Assembly: GCF_051014445.1 (NCBI RefSeq)
Contig: NC_135141.1
Coordinates: 32,015,422-32,079,421 of the forward strand
Length of the DNA stretch: 64,000 nt
Reading direction: 5' to 3'
From: Colletes latitarsis
Lineage: Eukaryota; Arthropoda; Insecta; Hymenoptera; Colletidae
In this document: piece by piece, positions 50,017 through 63,000 of the stretch
Layout of the letters: every line of letters begins with the position of its first letter
Position numbering within the stretch: position 1 is the first letter of the stretch
Program-made: the position numbers and the translations under genes
The notes under the pieces: model-generated
Databases searched by the model: none
Told to the model about the DNA's origin: nothing
Seen by the model: only the letters and a program-made list of their open reading frames with translations

Positions 50017-52385
50017 CTGAAACAATAAAGAGAAAGTTCGTTGCCCAAAGAACAAAATATTTTCTCTTTGACGTTAGTAAAAAATTGCCATGTGCCAATT
50101 ATAATTTGAGTTAGAAAATAATTCAGTGCTTTAATCTCTTATAAGAACAGTATTATTTATACTACTATTTATAAACATACTACATTAAATAAAGGAAACC
50201 AGACTTATATTTACAATCTATGTATCTATCTAGAAAATTATTACACTGTTAAAATAGAATTTGTTGGAATGTTATTATTTTCATGGACATGCAATACTAT
50301 CACATACTACAAGAAACACAAAAGAGCAACACGGAGTGATCAACAATAAGAATAAAATAAGCGAGCAATCCCAAAAATATTATCCTTTATTGAGAAAAGT
50401 CGTGGAATCATTAAACAAATTCTTTTTATTGTCAAGAAATCTTTATCCGCTATTTATTTACTGGGCATTATTTTAATGACATATTAACATCTATCCTTAT
50501 GAGAAAAAAATAACTCTATTGACAAGTACATTATCTCCTAGATGGAAAAATAGTTTAGATTAACAAACGCCTCGTACAAAATAGGAGTTATTGCTTATAC
50601 AACGTAACTATCTGAGGAAAGTGTAAATATTAGATATAATATCTTTCGCGTGGTTTCATTAACAGTTCTCGCGTGAACAATTTTATCAATAATTGTTCCC
50701 TTTGATGAGAGAAAGTAATGATCACGATTATATAAAATTCTTTACGCTCCAATCTGAAATCGTTAACAATAAGCGAAGTATCGAAATTTGTAAAAACAGC
50801 ACTGTATACATGGAAAATGTTTCGAGATATGTGCTGCACGGAATAGTTATCATGTACAGTAATTTCCTCTTTCCTCTTTACTATTGGCTTCAGCTCGATT
50901 TTGTTGGTTTTTTTAAACTGGAACTATTGTACATTCTTCTTTCATTATTTTTAAGTTGAAATTTGTTTCCTTTACCAATATAAAATCATCAGTAATCTTG
51001 AAACATCTTGTATGTTACGTGTAAACTGTATTAGTATAAGTAGTCTAAAGATTAACATTCGAGCGTAAAGAATTAAAATTGACTTCCATTTTAAGGAAGA
51101 CCTATATCGTACACAAGTACTGAAACAATTATCAATGCTTTTTTTCGTACGTCAAGGCACTTACATACAGTTTTTATGTTTTTCCTCGCAGATCACATGA
51201 TAAGCTTTCGTAACACAATTCACCGTAAACGCTATCCTCGTAGCGAAATCTCCGTTACTTTCAATATATGGTCCAATGAAACCAACTGATCGTTCATTCA
51301 TATTCGAAAGTTCTTCATTGTCGATCAAAGGGCAATGACATAGAAAACTTAATTTATACAAATGTCTCAAAATTTTTAAACGAACAATTGTTTTCATTGG
51401 ATCCTTACATATGTACATATAATAATCTTATATGTAAAATATAATCGAAAATAGAGTAAAATATACCTTGCACATGTATTATTTAAAAGGTTTTGCAGTT
51501 TGTTTAAAAACAGCTATGTAAAAATACGTAGAAAATATTTTTATACCCATTTTAGTCTAAGTTCTTGACTTTGGAAGCCCTTTCCATCTTGTATTCACAA
51601 TTTTTAACGAATCTGATTAAATCTTAGGAAGCTAACTGTGCGATAAACATATATAAATTTTCAACTGTAATAATGCACTCGATAACATTCCCTGGCTTCC
51701 TTATGATCGAAGATTACTATCATCGTTTTTTGCCACATTTCTTTTCAATATCCACAATCCGAGAAAATCTTGTCTAAACAATTAGATACGAAAAATGCTT
51801 CTAATGGCAGATTATCAAGTCATATTCCATGATCTATCCTCATTACAGCTTTGGTAAAATCAAATAATCGGTAGTGTTTTAACGTGCAAAAATCTTATGG
51901 CATAGTATATGTAAATGGAAAGAATACTTAAAAGATCTCAATAGTTTTTTAAATGCACACCTACATTATGTACAAAAAAAAAAGAAAAAAAAAATAAAGA
52001 AAAAAGACTAATGCACCGAAAAGAATAATATGAATGACAAGAGTGGAAGTGAACTGACTGAACGCCATTGCCATAATCGATCTGGTAATACGTATTCTCC
52101 GACATTAAAAGTGAAATTTCACAATGAACTCTCACGTTTTTTTAGGCCTAATAAAAGTTCGTAATTGACATCACTTTGTCTCGTACTGTTGAAGAAAACT
52201 TTTTTACCTCTTTAATTATTGCCGCAATACCCTACAATCAGTCCCCTCTACAAACGAACATCTTATCGGATATTGTTCATTTACATATTCTAACGTTTAA
52301 AAAAGAAACGTCTCTTTCGTAAGGTCGTAATCAACCCGTGAATTAAGTTAGTTTTACAAAAATATCAGAAGCTACATCAGCTTCG
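50017..52385. other. Spacer between zinc-finger units, no ZAD first exon found
   Basis: AT-rich, presumably the unit B 3' UTR plus intron for a long splice. I searched the minus strand for any C-R-x-C coding string and found none. This supports the view that unit A has no ZAD start exon of its own here. Confidence 0.6.
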
Positions 52386-55300
52386 TTACTTTTCGTTAGA
52401 CACGGTGGAAGTCACGTCGGCGCCAGAAGCATTCTTCTGTTTACTAATAACAGTCTTTTTTTCCTTGAAATGTCTTTTTCTATGTACTTTCATGTTGTCG
52501 CGCCTGTTGAATTTTCGCCCGCATTCCGGGCAGGCGTGTTTCTTTTCGCCGTGCACGTGCCGGTGTGCAGCCAGATGACTAGCTTGCGCGAATCTAGCGC
52601 CACACTTCTGGCATATGTACTTCCTCAATCCCTCGTGTTTCAATAGATGCTCGCTCAGGAATGTTTTCGACGCATATCTATTGTTACAAATGTTGCACAC
52701 GAAAGGCTTGGGGTTCGAGTGTTGCAACACGTGGGCCTTATACTTGGACGCGACCTTGAAGGTTTTGCTGCACACCTCGCAAGTGTACGTGGTCGCGTGA
52801 CGGGTCTTGATGTGCTCGTTCAGGACCGAGAGGCTCGAATAAAGGTTGTAACAAAATCGACACTTAAAATTGCGACGATTCTTTAAGTGCACGCTCCCGA
52901 TGTGGCACAACAATCTCGTGCGATACGGGAATATCTTGCTACAATATTCGCAGGCTAAATTCTGCGGAGGTAAATGCGACTTCATGTGAATCTGTAATGA
53001 TACTTTATGATGGTAACTCTGACCACAGTCTGTGCAAGAGTATGGTCTTACACCCTTGTGCACGTTATCGTGCTCCATCAGATAGAATTTCGATTTAAAC
53101 CTCTTTGGACATTTTGGGCATTGTATTGGTCTGGGATTGGTATGCGAACATCGGATGTGTTTAATCACATCGGATTTACAAACAAATTTGGCATTGCATA
53201 AAATACAAGTGTACTGTTTAATACCGAGATGCGTCTTCACGTGAACCATACACTTGTCTTTGCGTTCATAGAACTTACGACACAGCTTACAGGAGTAACC
53301 ATTCTGATTGTCTGTGACGATGTGCTCCACGTTATCGTCCACGCGGATCTCCTCTCCGTCGATCTTAAACAATTCCTCCGGATTTTGAGAAATTTGCCAC
53401 TTCTGCTCAAAATCCGCGGAATCTCTTGACTTCGCCGAATTACCGTTCTTAAGACTGGTGCTGATGATAGTATTTATTATACTGTTTACTTCTACGCAAC
53501 TCTGATTCTGCAAAAGATCAACGATAGCTTTGTCTACTAAACATGAACCCTGATCTGGAAAAACTTGCGCTCGAACAGTGGCAACGTCGTCGCTCTCCTT
53601 TTTACATAATTCCACGGTGAAACTGATATCTTCTACGTCGTTGCTTTGATTTCTGGATTCCTTAACAGACACTTCTATGTTCGGTGAGTTCGACACGCTA
53701 GTAAGGAGCTTATTTAAAGCCGATGTTGGAATTTGAATAGTATGTGGATCTTGTTGTTTTCCAGTCTGTTTCTCCATATTCTCAATGGAATTATTGCGCG
53801 AACTAACAGTTACCTCCATAGCAGTGCTATTATGACTTCTAAGTCTATTTGCAATTGGAGGATCAGTAGCTTTTTCATTCGTGGAAGTTGTCTCTGTATT
53901 TTGTCTACTTCTAAGCCACCGCGTGGGAGTTGTTTCAGGGCTTTCCATACTTTCTCCATTTTCATCGTTCATACTTTGCATAATAATTTGTTCTTTTCCA
54001 ATTTCTTCATTATTTTTTGCTTGTTGTTGACTTCGTAAGTTTCTCTGACTCTTTGTGGTTCTTGAAATACGTGGCTCTGTTTCTCTCGCATTCTCCTCGC
54101 TTGGAGAATTAAGATTTTTATCCATGTCGTTGTTGTTATTGTTCGTCGATGTGCTTGGAGTTGTTTCTTCAGTCTTTACATCAGCCTAGGAATAAATTAA
54201 AATGAAAATAGAAGTGGGTACCAGAACTTTACTAATTTTTATTAAAATACTAAAAGAATAAATTTAATCTGGTATTTCTGGTATATGTTTCATACTATGA
54301 TCACAAATATATTACATAGAATATATAATATAATAATAAAACATTACAATTTTATTTATCATGTTTGTCTAGATTTCTATTAATCAAAATACCAGATATC
54401 TTTCTCGTTTAATTTGTATTTAAAATAATAATAATAAAAAAAATGAGCTGCAAGCTCTGGTGGCACCATGAACGAGCGGTAGAGCTGTACATTAAATTGA
54501 ATGTAGACTTACAGTCTCTGTTAAGGATGGTAGATTGTATCGATCGCGTAACGCTTGTTGGGTGCGAAGACACTCCTCTTGGAAGTCGCAAACGAATTCG
54601 AGCTTGCCCAGACACTGAACACAGATCGCCTTGGGCAGAGGATCCCTCTCATCTATCTGCGATTCAAACAAAATACCTAAAGACTAAATGTATGAAATTT
54701 CAAGTTTTTAATGGAAGATCTGATTTTGTACAACTCTTAACTGATCCGAGAAAATTTCGTATTTTGTTAAAATTCAAATTTAAAAATAAAGCAACCTGAT
54801 TTAAACCCTACCGCTCTGTGGATACACCATTATTAAAATTTATTACAATTCAAATCTGGTACCCATTCTAATATTGTACAATATGAACCTTAATATTTAT
54901 TGTTATAATTGCACAACTATAACAGTGTCTAACAATTAACTACAAATGTACTAAATAACAATAAATGCTTAACAATTCTTGCACAATTAACATATAAAAT
55001 ATGTAAAATTCACAATTAGTCTTATATTTAAAACAAATTATTGAAAATTAAAAATTAGAGAAAAAATCTTATTGTATCTAACAAAATATTAAAATGAGAT
55101 GCATAGAATCACTGTTGCTTATGAGAAATTATTACATCAAATTACGATAATTGGATAAAAAATATAAAATAGGATATAATTACAGAGTAAAAGATAGAAA
55201 ACCTTGAATATTCGCTAAATGTTTTATATCTCTAATAAAAGGAACATCATTATATCCAATACAAAGAAAATACGATTCATAATTTATAATTACACATGCA

Positions 55301-55812
55301 ATTGAATATCTTATAATTTTCTATGTAAATACAAACGAATTTATCGATACGAAGCATTTGTACATTGCATATTCCCTTCCAAAAGAACTGTTAATTTTAT
55401 AGCATTAAAAATTGGAGGCAACATCACAAGACACAATAAAAATGAAAAAACTTAGTCAATATTCATTTGAAACAAACATACGATATAGATACAGGTATAT
55501 TACTATCGATAAAACTACAAAAAACGACTAATACTTATGAACAAAACAACGAAGAAAGGAGAATATTTTTTCTTTTCATGCTCTTCTCCCCCTTGTTACG
55601 GCCATTTTTCTAACCCCCTCCTCTACGATGCAACTGGGGCCCCAGACCCCATGGCACACCTTTTGCGTTCTACTCACCAGAATGTTGATTTTCGTGTGAA
55701 TCTTCAGGCCTAAAAATCTCTTGGTACCTTCCTCGCCGAACACGTCTATGTATATTCTTTCGCACTGACCGCAAAGTCGACAAATTTGCGCCTCTCCCTC
55801 CCCTAGCTCCAT
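52386..55812 (-). CDS. ZAD-C2H2 zinc-finger protein, unit B
   Basis: Three exons on the minus strand: 55812-55678, 54656-54513 and 54185-52386, giving 692 residues. Exon 1 (MELGEGEAQICRLCG) has the first ZAD cysteine pair (11, 14); exon 2 has the second (57, 60, CVQC) and the ZAD helix (KLEFVCDFQEEC). ZAD domains mediate dimerisation of arthropod zinc-finger proteins. Exon 3 carries a polar linker and ten regular C2H2 fingers (about 392-665), ending in a short basic tail. The last two fingers (QKCGARFAQASHLAAH, PECGRKFNRRDNMKVH) closely resemble those of unit A, so the units are tandem paralogs. All three introns are phase 0. The start ATG at 55812 begins the ZAD. Exon 1 ends in a clean GTGAGT donor that could join either unit's second exon. 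Confidence 0.93.
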
Positions 55813-57239
55813 TTTTGTTTACGTTGAAGGCTGCCTGAATACGCTTTCGACTACTTGATCCACTCTGCAAATTCTGCTGTGCAACTGGTGCTGGAGTGTA
55901 TTTTCTGGCCGATCCCCGAGCACCAGCTACCCGTTCCAGCGATACCACGTTTTTCGGGCTCCACTGCTTTCCGGCGAAATAAACATAAAGGATAAACAAA
56001 AGACAAAACTCTAACGTTAGCGTTACTACTTGCTCGCTGGCCTGGCACGGGGATGCAGCCGCGTTCGGGCCAGACCAGCACACATTCACTCTCCCTCCCT
56101 CCAGCCCCTTCCCCGATGCTGTACGAATTTCGACCAATCGGTAACTTCCTTTTCGCATTACGCATTTGTTGCGTTCGTGATTGGTTGTCGTCGCGCGCCT
56201 TGCACAAAGCATTGTATATGGATGTGTTGTAGATCGACAATAGTACAGAAAATGTATATTTACTCGTGGGGTATCCTTAATTTTTTAAATCTACAACATT
56301 ATACGTTATACATGACTTTACAAATTACCTCGGAAACTACAAACAATTTGGTTTTATTTTACTCGTTTAAATTACCGTTAATTAATAATGTCTATTAAGT
56401 TGGTACGATGAGAATATTTTATATTTGTTAATACACGAATTTGTAATTACAAAATCACGTATTATCTTTATTTTGATAATTTTGTCCCTTTTTAATTTTC
56501 ATTACGTATAGTATATTGTGTCGATTAATTTGCCATTTTCTTTTCTTTTGAATGAAAATTGCAAGCAGAACAACTGTGGCGCGTTAAGGATGACTAAGTA
56601 GCAACGAATAGATTTACGAACACGTACTAAACGCATATAGAGTAAGACAGAGTAGAAGGAATGTGAAGAAAAATAATACAATTTACATTATTATTACCTA
56701 CGCGTAAAGAAATGTATCGATTAATGTGATTAATGTATTATTCGCCAATGGGAAGAAACAAAGTGATATTTGTTATACATGCTGTTGCACAAAAATTATA
56801 GTCCATCAAACTTCAGCAGTCTGTTGAATTGTATTTTGGGTTATGTCACCGAGAAATTAACTGTTTTCAGAAACCTTCATAACTATCTTCAACACCGACT
56901 GTAATTAATGTTGAAAACGTGTATTCGCTTTCTCATGTATACAAAATTTCGCGCTAAATAACAGAAAATACACAAGATGCGTGAATGTTTATAGAATAAG
57001 ATTATAAACATTTCTTCATATAATCTTCAATATTTTCGAACAATATACTTACAGAGTTTATTTTATTATTATCATTTTTTGTTCAAATTCGTGTCGTACA
57101 TATACAAAAAGTGAAGTCTGTTAAAACTTCATTAAGTGAAATTATTTAATCGCGTAACAAAGTTTTCGTTAAAAAAAAACCATATTCGTACACTTTCTAT
57201 TGTACGTTTCATGTACAGAACGATAAAAGTACGTGAAAA
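55813..57239. promoter_or_regulatory. Divergent promoter region, zinc-finger units and NYN ribonuclease
   Basis: 1.4 kb between two divergent starts. The first 400 bp next to the ZAD exon are GC-rich with long open frames on the minus strand, likely a CpG-rich promoter and 5' UTR. The rest is AT-rich. Confidence 0.4.
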
Positions 57240-58986
57240 ATGAGTATGTTACATAATTCTGTAGTAATTTGTGATGTATTCCCAAAATCAAAGCGAAAGA
57301 AAACCCCATTGGGAAATAAAAATACACAGAAGAATACGAAAAAAAAAACATTCTATGAGAGCCCTTTAAAACATATTCAATTAAGGTAATACAAAATTTT
57401 AGAAGACTTAAAAGTTATATGAACGATACATATTACAAAAATTCTTTTCTGTGATTGTAGTAGTAAACGATGGGAGCAGTTACAGAAACAAAAGAAATTA
57501 TTGAACAATACTAAACGAACTATTAGGAATAAAAAGAATGTCTTTTCTTCGGTGGGTACAGGATTTAATGATAGCGTGATTATTCTAAGCGACAATGAAA
57601 GTGAATCAAATAATTATGATGAACAAAATGATTGTAAAAGTAATGCAAATACCAGAAAGAGACCTTTGGAGCAATCGTATGAAGAGAAACAAACTGTGAA
57701 TAACAGCTTATGTAGTTCAAATGAATCTACAAAACAAAAAGGAAACAAAAAAAGACGAAAATTAAATTCAGATAACGATTCGTCTTGTCTCTTGATATCA
57801 GATACAGAGGATTCTGAAATTGCAACAGTTAGTGTAGATGGTGAAAACATAGGTAAAAACAATTAATCTGCATTGAAACTATTATGTAACTACATTGATT
57901 TTGAGGTTTATCATAATTTGTGTTTCTTCAGCACCATCAGTATCTATGAATCAGAGTTCAGATGATATTGTTGTTGTATGGTCCTCTACAGAACAATCTT
58001 CGACCAAAAGTCAATCTGAAGAAAAACAAGTTCTAACTAATGAAAAAGATAATAGAATTTTTATGATAGACTGCAGCCCAAACCCAAAGAATCTTACTTA
58101 TTTGGAATCCAATACAGCAACAACATCAAAAAAATGCGATGAGAATATTAAAGAAAAAGATCAGAATAAAAATCTCGAGTTACTTTTCAATAAACCTGGA
58201 TTGACATTGCCTAAAGCGCGCGATATAAGTAGAACAATAGTAATGGAAAAAACGAAATCAATTTTGAATACATTACCAAACATAAACCCTCCTACACCAG
58301 AATTACCTAGCACTTCAACAGTTAACGATGCATCGTCGATATCGCAAACTATACCTACACCATCCAACGGATTAAGAGAAATAATCATCGATGGAAATAA
58401 CGTAGCAATGGCGTATGATAATCTTGATTTCTTAATTTTTTACAACTGTTTATAACTTATTGTATTACAATTATACCATTTTCTAGGCATACAATCGGCA
58501 AAGTTTTCTCGGAAGAAGGATTAAGAATAGTTATTGATTATTTCCAACAGAGAGGACATTCTGTGAAAGTATTTGTACCTCAGTATAGAAGATCAGTAAC
58601 TAGACCATTACTTGAAAAATGGTATGCAGATGGGATAGTAGTTTTTACACCAAGTCGCTTTATTGCTGATAAATGGATAACTTCTTATGATGATCGGTAA
58701 GTTGTATGTTTATGATTGTTTTTGTATAATTTCTTTATTCATCTATCGCGTATCATATGGTTATTTTTGTATTGATTTCAGATATATATTACAATATGCG
58801 ACTATGTGTAAAGGTATTGTGATTAGCTCGGACCAGTATAGAGATCTATATCGAGAAAACCCAGCGTGGCGCAATACAATTGTAAACCGATTGCTAGCTC
58901 CGACTTTTGTTGGAGATTATGTTATGTTTCCTGAAGATCCTTTAGGCAGATCTGGTCCTACACTTGATGAGTTTTTAAGGTTATAA
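57240..58986 (+). CDS. NYN-domain ribonuclease, N4BP1/ZC3H12-like
   Basis: Five exons (57240-57385, 57461-57852, 57932-58412, 58487-58696, 58782-58986) give 477 residues. The last 150 form a NYN/PIN nuclease fold of the N4BP1-KHNYN-Regnase type: REIIIDGNNVA (acidic Asp333), VKVFVPQYRR, a YDDR segment, ISSDQYRD (Asp427), and GDYVMFPEDPLGRSGP (454-469). This family cuts single-stranded RNA. There is no CCCH finger after the nuclease, unlike Regnase, and the chain stops eight residues past the PLGRSGP block, so the C-terminal domain of mammalian N4BP1 is absent too. The N-terminal 330 residues are low complexity with basic clusters (KSKRKK, KKRRK; likely nuclear) and three hydrophobic-acidic SUMO-interacting-like motifs at about 88-95, 158-166 and 191-200. 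ATG at 57240 is the first in frame; another lies at 57246. It faces ERCC6 tail to tail. Confidence 0.87.
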
Positions 58987-60022
58987 ATGTAAAAAGTACA
59001 ACTGACTAACCATGTAAATATAAACAGTTATAAGTTTGTATAGATAAGTTCTCCTAAATTTTTGAATAAGAAAAATTCTGTGTTAAAGTACACATTATAT
59101 GTAAATTTATAAACATACATTTACATATGGTGGTTATTATTTCTGAGTATACAGAAACATTTTTAACGAAACATGTTTCTTCAAAATTTCACGTATTTTA
59201 ACTTCATAAAGATTACTTAATCAAATGTAAAACACAGTTTTGTGTGAAAGGGTTATAATTATCAATGTGTACAAAATTTACTCGAATAATTTAAACAGTT
59301 CAAAGATATGTTTACGTTATGTACACATTATTTTCAAGTTTCTTTTCTCCCATTGTTTTTCTATTTATCTTTTCTGTACGAGTAAGTGCCTGAGATATTT
59401 ATAGTGTCTCGCTTGTAATAGCTACGAATACGATATTATTACATGCTTAAAATAACATACCAACATTGAGTAAATTTTTTATCCTTAAAATGATTCATGC
59501 ACATTGCTAGTATACAAAAATAGTTTAATATTTAAATAATAAATTTTTGGCGTAATCACAATATTCGTTGTATAACGAATAAACAAAAACTAGGGGAATT
59601 ATTAATTTACATTAATGATAAAAATATATAAACAAAAATTATTTTTGTAAGAGATTCTTTTGCATTGAAAAAATATCTTAATCTCTTAAGTCATACAGTG
59701 GAGTCGCGCTATATAGCTACAGACGAAATTGTAGCAAAGTAAAATTTTCAGAAATGGTATGTGAAGGGAGAAGTTCACCAGGTAACGATATAACGCGGCT
59801 CTACTGTATATGTTAATTTCAATTATTATCGTAGATATAATATTTCTAAAGCTAGATATTTCTTTTAAAAATATAAATTGGAATCGATACGAATTTCTGT
59901 AAGTTCTGTACCAACTGGAAAATTGAAGATCATAAAATAAAAAAATACAACTCTCATCAAACAGTTTGCATTGAATTTAGATGCCCATTTAAACCTGAAA
60001 TACGTAATTTATTAGAAAAAGA
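58987..60022. other. Convergent spacer, NYN ribonuclease and ERCC6
   Basis: 1.0 kb of AT-rich sequence between two stop codons, presumably 3' UTRs. No open frame or repeat noted. Confidence 0.5.
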
Positions 60023-63000
60023 TTAATCATCTTTGGAGGATGTAGAATCCCATGTGGGTTTCCAACACCATTTACGAGACTTGCGAATATTATCCATGTT
60101 TTCTTGTGCTGCTTCTTGCGCTAATCGCTGCATCGGAGTTCTGTTATCTGAATTATAGGCTGAATTTGATAATACTGTCTCGTGTTGGAAAGCTGAGGTC
60201 ACAGCTACAAACACAATATTTTATAATCCCAATAATAAAAATATCTGTTGCACTTTTCTATTGTTTAAAATGTATATATCAAATATCGTTAGGAAGATAA
60301 TTACTTGCTTTGGCAAACAGCTTTTCCAAAACATATTGGTCGTCTTCGGTTGAAGTAGTTTGATCTCTTTCAGATCGTCCAAGACGTCGACCAATTAAAT
60401 GAGAAACACGTTCTCCTTCAAACAATGCTGAAACTGCACTTTTCTCTGATTGAGAACTCTTTTTCTTTCGCTTGTGTTTATGATGTGTTTTATTTAATTT
60501 CAATATACCTTCGTTCTTGTTGTTTGGAATTATTTCATTTCTTTGATTCGAATCTTCTGAAATTTCGACTATTTTAGATTTACTAAATGATGAACTTTGT
60601 TCGTCTTGTATTGCGTCGGTTTTAGTATCAGAATTTGTACATTTAATCATTAGTGTGATTTTATTTTCTATTTCATTATTATTGTCAACTATATCAAGCA
60701 TATTTAATACATTGTCTTGTATCTCCCCCGAGATTTTATTTTCCTCCGTGCTACCTCCACTAGTAACTTTTTGTATTTCTGAAGTACGCGTATCTTCGCT
60801 TTTCTTGCTAATGTGACTTTCAGTCTCAGTCTTCTGTTCCATCAAGCTATCTTTAGATACTTGATTATTATGTTTTAAATTATCTTGACTAGGACTGTTA
60901 ATATCGTGACTTAAAGCAGATCTGTTCTTTAGAATAGTTACATTTTGCGTCATGGCCGTAGCATTTACGGCACTTTGACTTATATTTTTACTAAGCATAG
61001 CAGCTAATCTTCGCATTTTTTCGATTTTATTTGATGAAAATTTGGTAGTTGTTGGCGTTAATTTAGATTCTCGAAATAATACGTCAGATTCACTGGAATG
61101 CCCGTCAATAGGGTCATTAAAATTGAAAAGTTCAACTAAATCGGAAGTTTTGAATAGTCTGCGTTGACGTGGATCTTCCAAAACTTTGTTCGAAAGAAGT
61201 AATTTAAATATTTGTCTGTGATATATCTAATATAAAATCATTTCATAAAAATTGATAATTACGTATCGTATATTCTGTATATCTTAATAATTAAAAGTTA
61301 CCTTTTCTTCGATGGTACCAGCTGTGATAAGTCTATAAATAGTGACGCTTTTGTTTTGGCCAATTCTCCACGCTCGTTCTCTTGCTTGAGCATCGGTTGC
61401 TGGATTCCAATCTGGATCGTAAATAATTACTCGATTTGCTCCAGTTAAATTAATCCCCAACCCGCCAACGCGCGTAGTTAGCAAGAATACAAAATATGAA
61501 GGATCCTATACAAGAAATATTAATAAATCTACTCCAATAAGTACTCTTCTTGTTGATATATATACACTATTAAACAAACTGATCGTTTCTAACCTAACCC
61601 AACTAGCCAACGCGCGTAGTTAGCAAGAATACAAAATGTGAAGGATCCTATACAAGAAATATTAATAAATCTATTCCAATAAGTACTCTTTTTGTTGATA
61701 TACATACACTATTAAACAAACTGATCGTTTCTAACCTAACCCAACCCGCCAACGCGCGTAGTTAGCAAGAATACAAAATGTGAAGGATCCTATACAAGAA
61801 ATATTAATAAATCTATTCCAATAAGTACTCTTTTTGTTGATATACATACGCTATTAAACAAACTGATCGTTTCTTGTCGCTGTGTCATGGGAGTAGTTCC
61901 ATCCAGTCTTAAGTATGTATATTCCTCGTTTTGCACTAATGACTCTAAAATATGCATCATCTGTAAATAGATATTTGTCATTTATTACTTTCGAAGTAAC
62001 ATAATTTAAAAAATTACGCGAATTAATCATTTGCTTACGTACTTGTCTTCCTTGCGTAAAAACTAGCACTCTGTGCCCTTGTTTCTTCCAAATTTTAAGA
62101 AGAGATCGAACTACCACCATTTTTCCAGAACGTTTCCAATAGCCAAACTTCTCTAACGATTCTTCCGTTGCGTCAATCTCCTCTTCGGAATCCTTAAATA
62201 TGGACTTAATTAAGTATGATGGACGCTAGGATACATTAATAATATTCAGTTGCAACCTTACCATTTGACTCGTGTATAAAAACAAATCGGGATGGTTACA
62301 TATTTTCCTGAGCGCTGATAATGCTATTAAAAGTCGAGCTCTATGCCTTCCACTTTCCATAGAAATTTTTTCGTGTAAAACAAATGAGACATCCTCGGAT
62401 CTTAAGTAATTTTTATATATTTGTTTTTGTTCATTCGTTAAACTACAGAATAACACCTAGAATACGAGTTATTTAAAAATCACAAGATTATGGCCAACGT
62501 TTGTGAAACGGTAAATAATAACGATGACAGTTCGGACAAGTCTATTAATGTATGAAAGAATTATGAATTATTTATTAAAAATCCTAAGATAAGACAATAA
62601 TACCTGTTCATTTTTTTCTGGTAGACTAACATGATGTTGAACATCGTTTTTTGTCCTCCTAAGCATGTACGGTGTAATAGCGTTTCTAAGCATCGTGGCA
62701 ACCTGAAGTGCGGTAGCTTCCTGCAGAGGAGTAGCATTTGCGTATCCTCCGCGGGTTATAGGAATCGCGCAATGTTCAAGGAATGCAGGTAAAGTGCCTA
62801 ACTTGCCTGGTAGAATGAAATCAAACAGAGACCACAATTCTTTCAAAGAGTTCTGCATTGGACTGCCAGTTAATAAAAGGCGATGCGGCGTCGAGAATTT
62901 TTTTACTGCCTTACTGACCTGCGAGCAGTAAAAATTTTCACTGCTCCAACTGAATTATTTTAATTTAAAAAAATAGTAATATACCAGTTAAAAATTAGCG

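Noticed and set aside
61708..61789. Extra ERCC6 exon in the tandem repeat
   Set aside because: Its splice sites are intact copies, but 82 bases shift the frame and an in-frame TAG is present; a productive protein must skip it.
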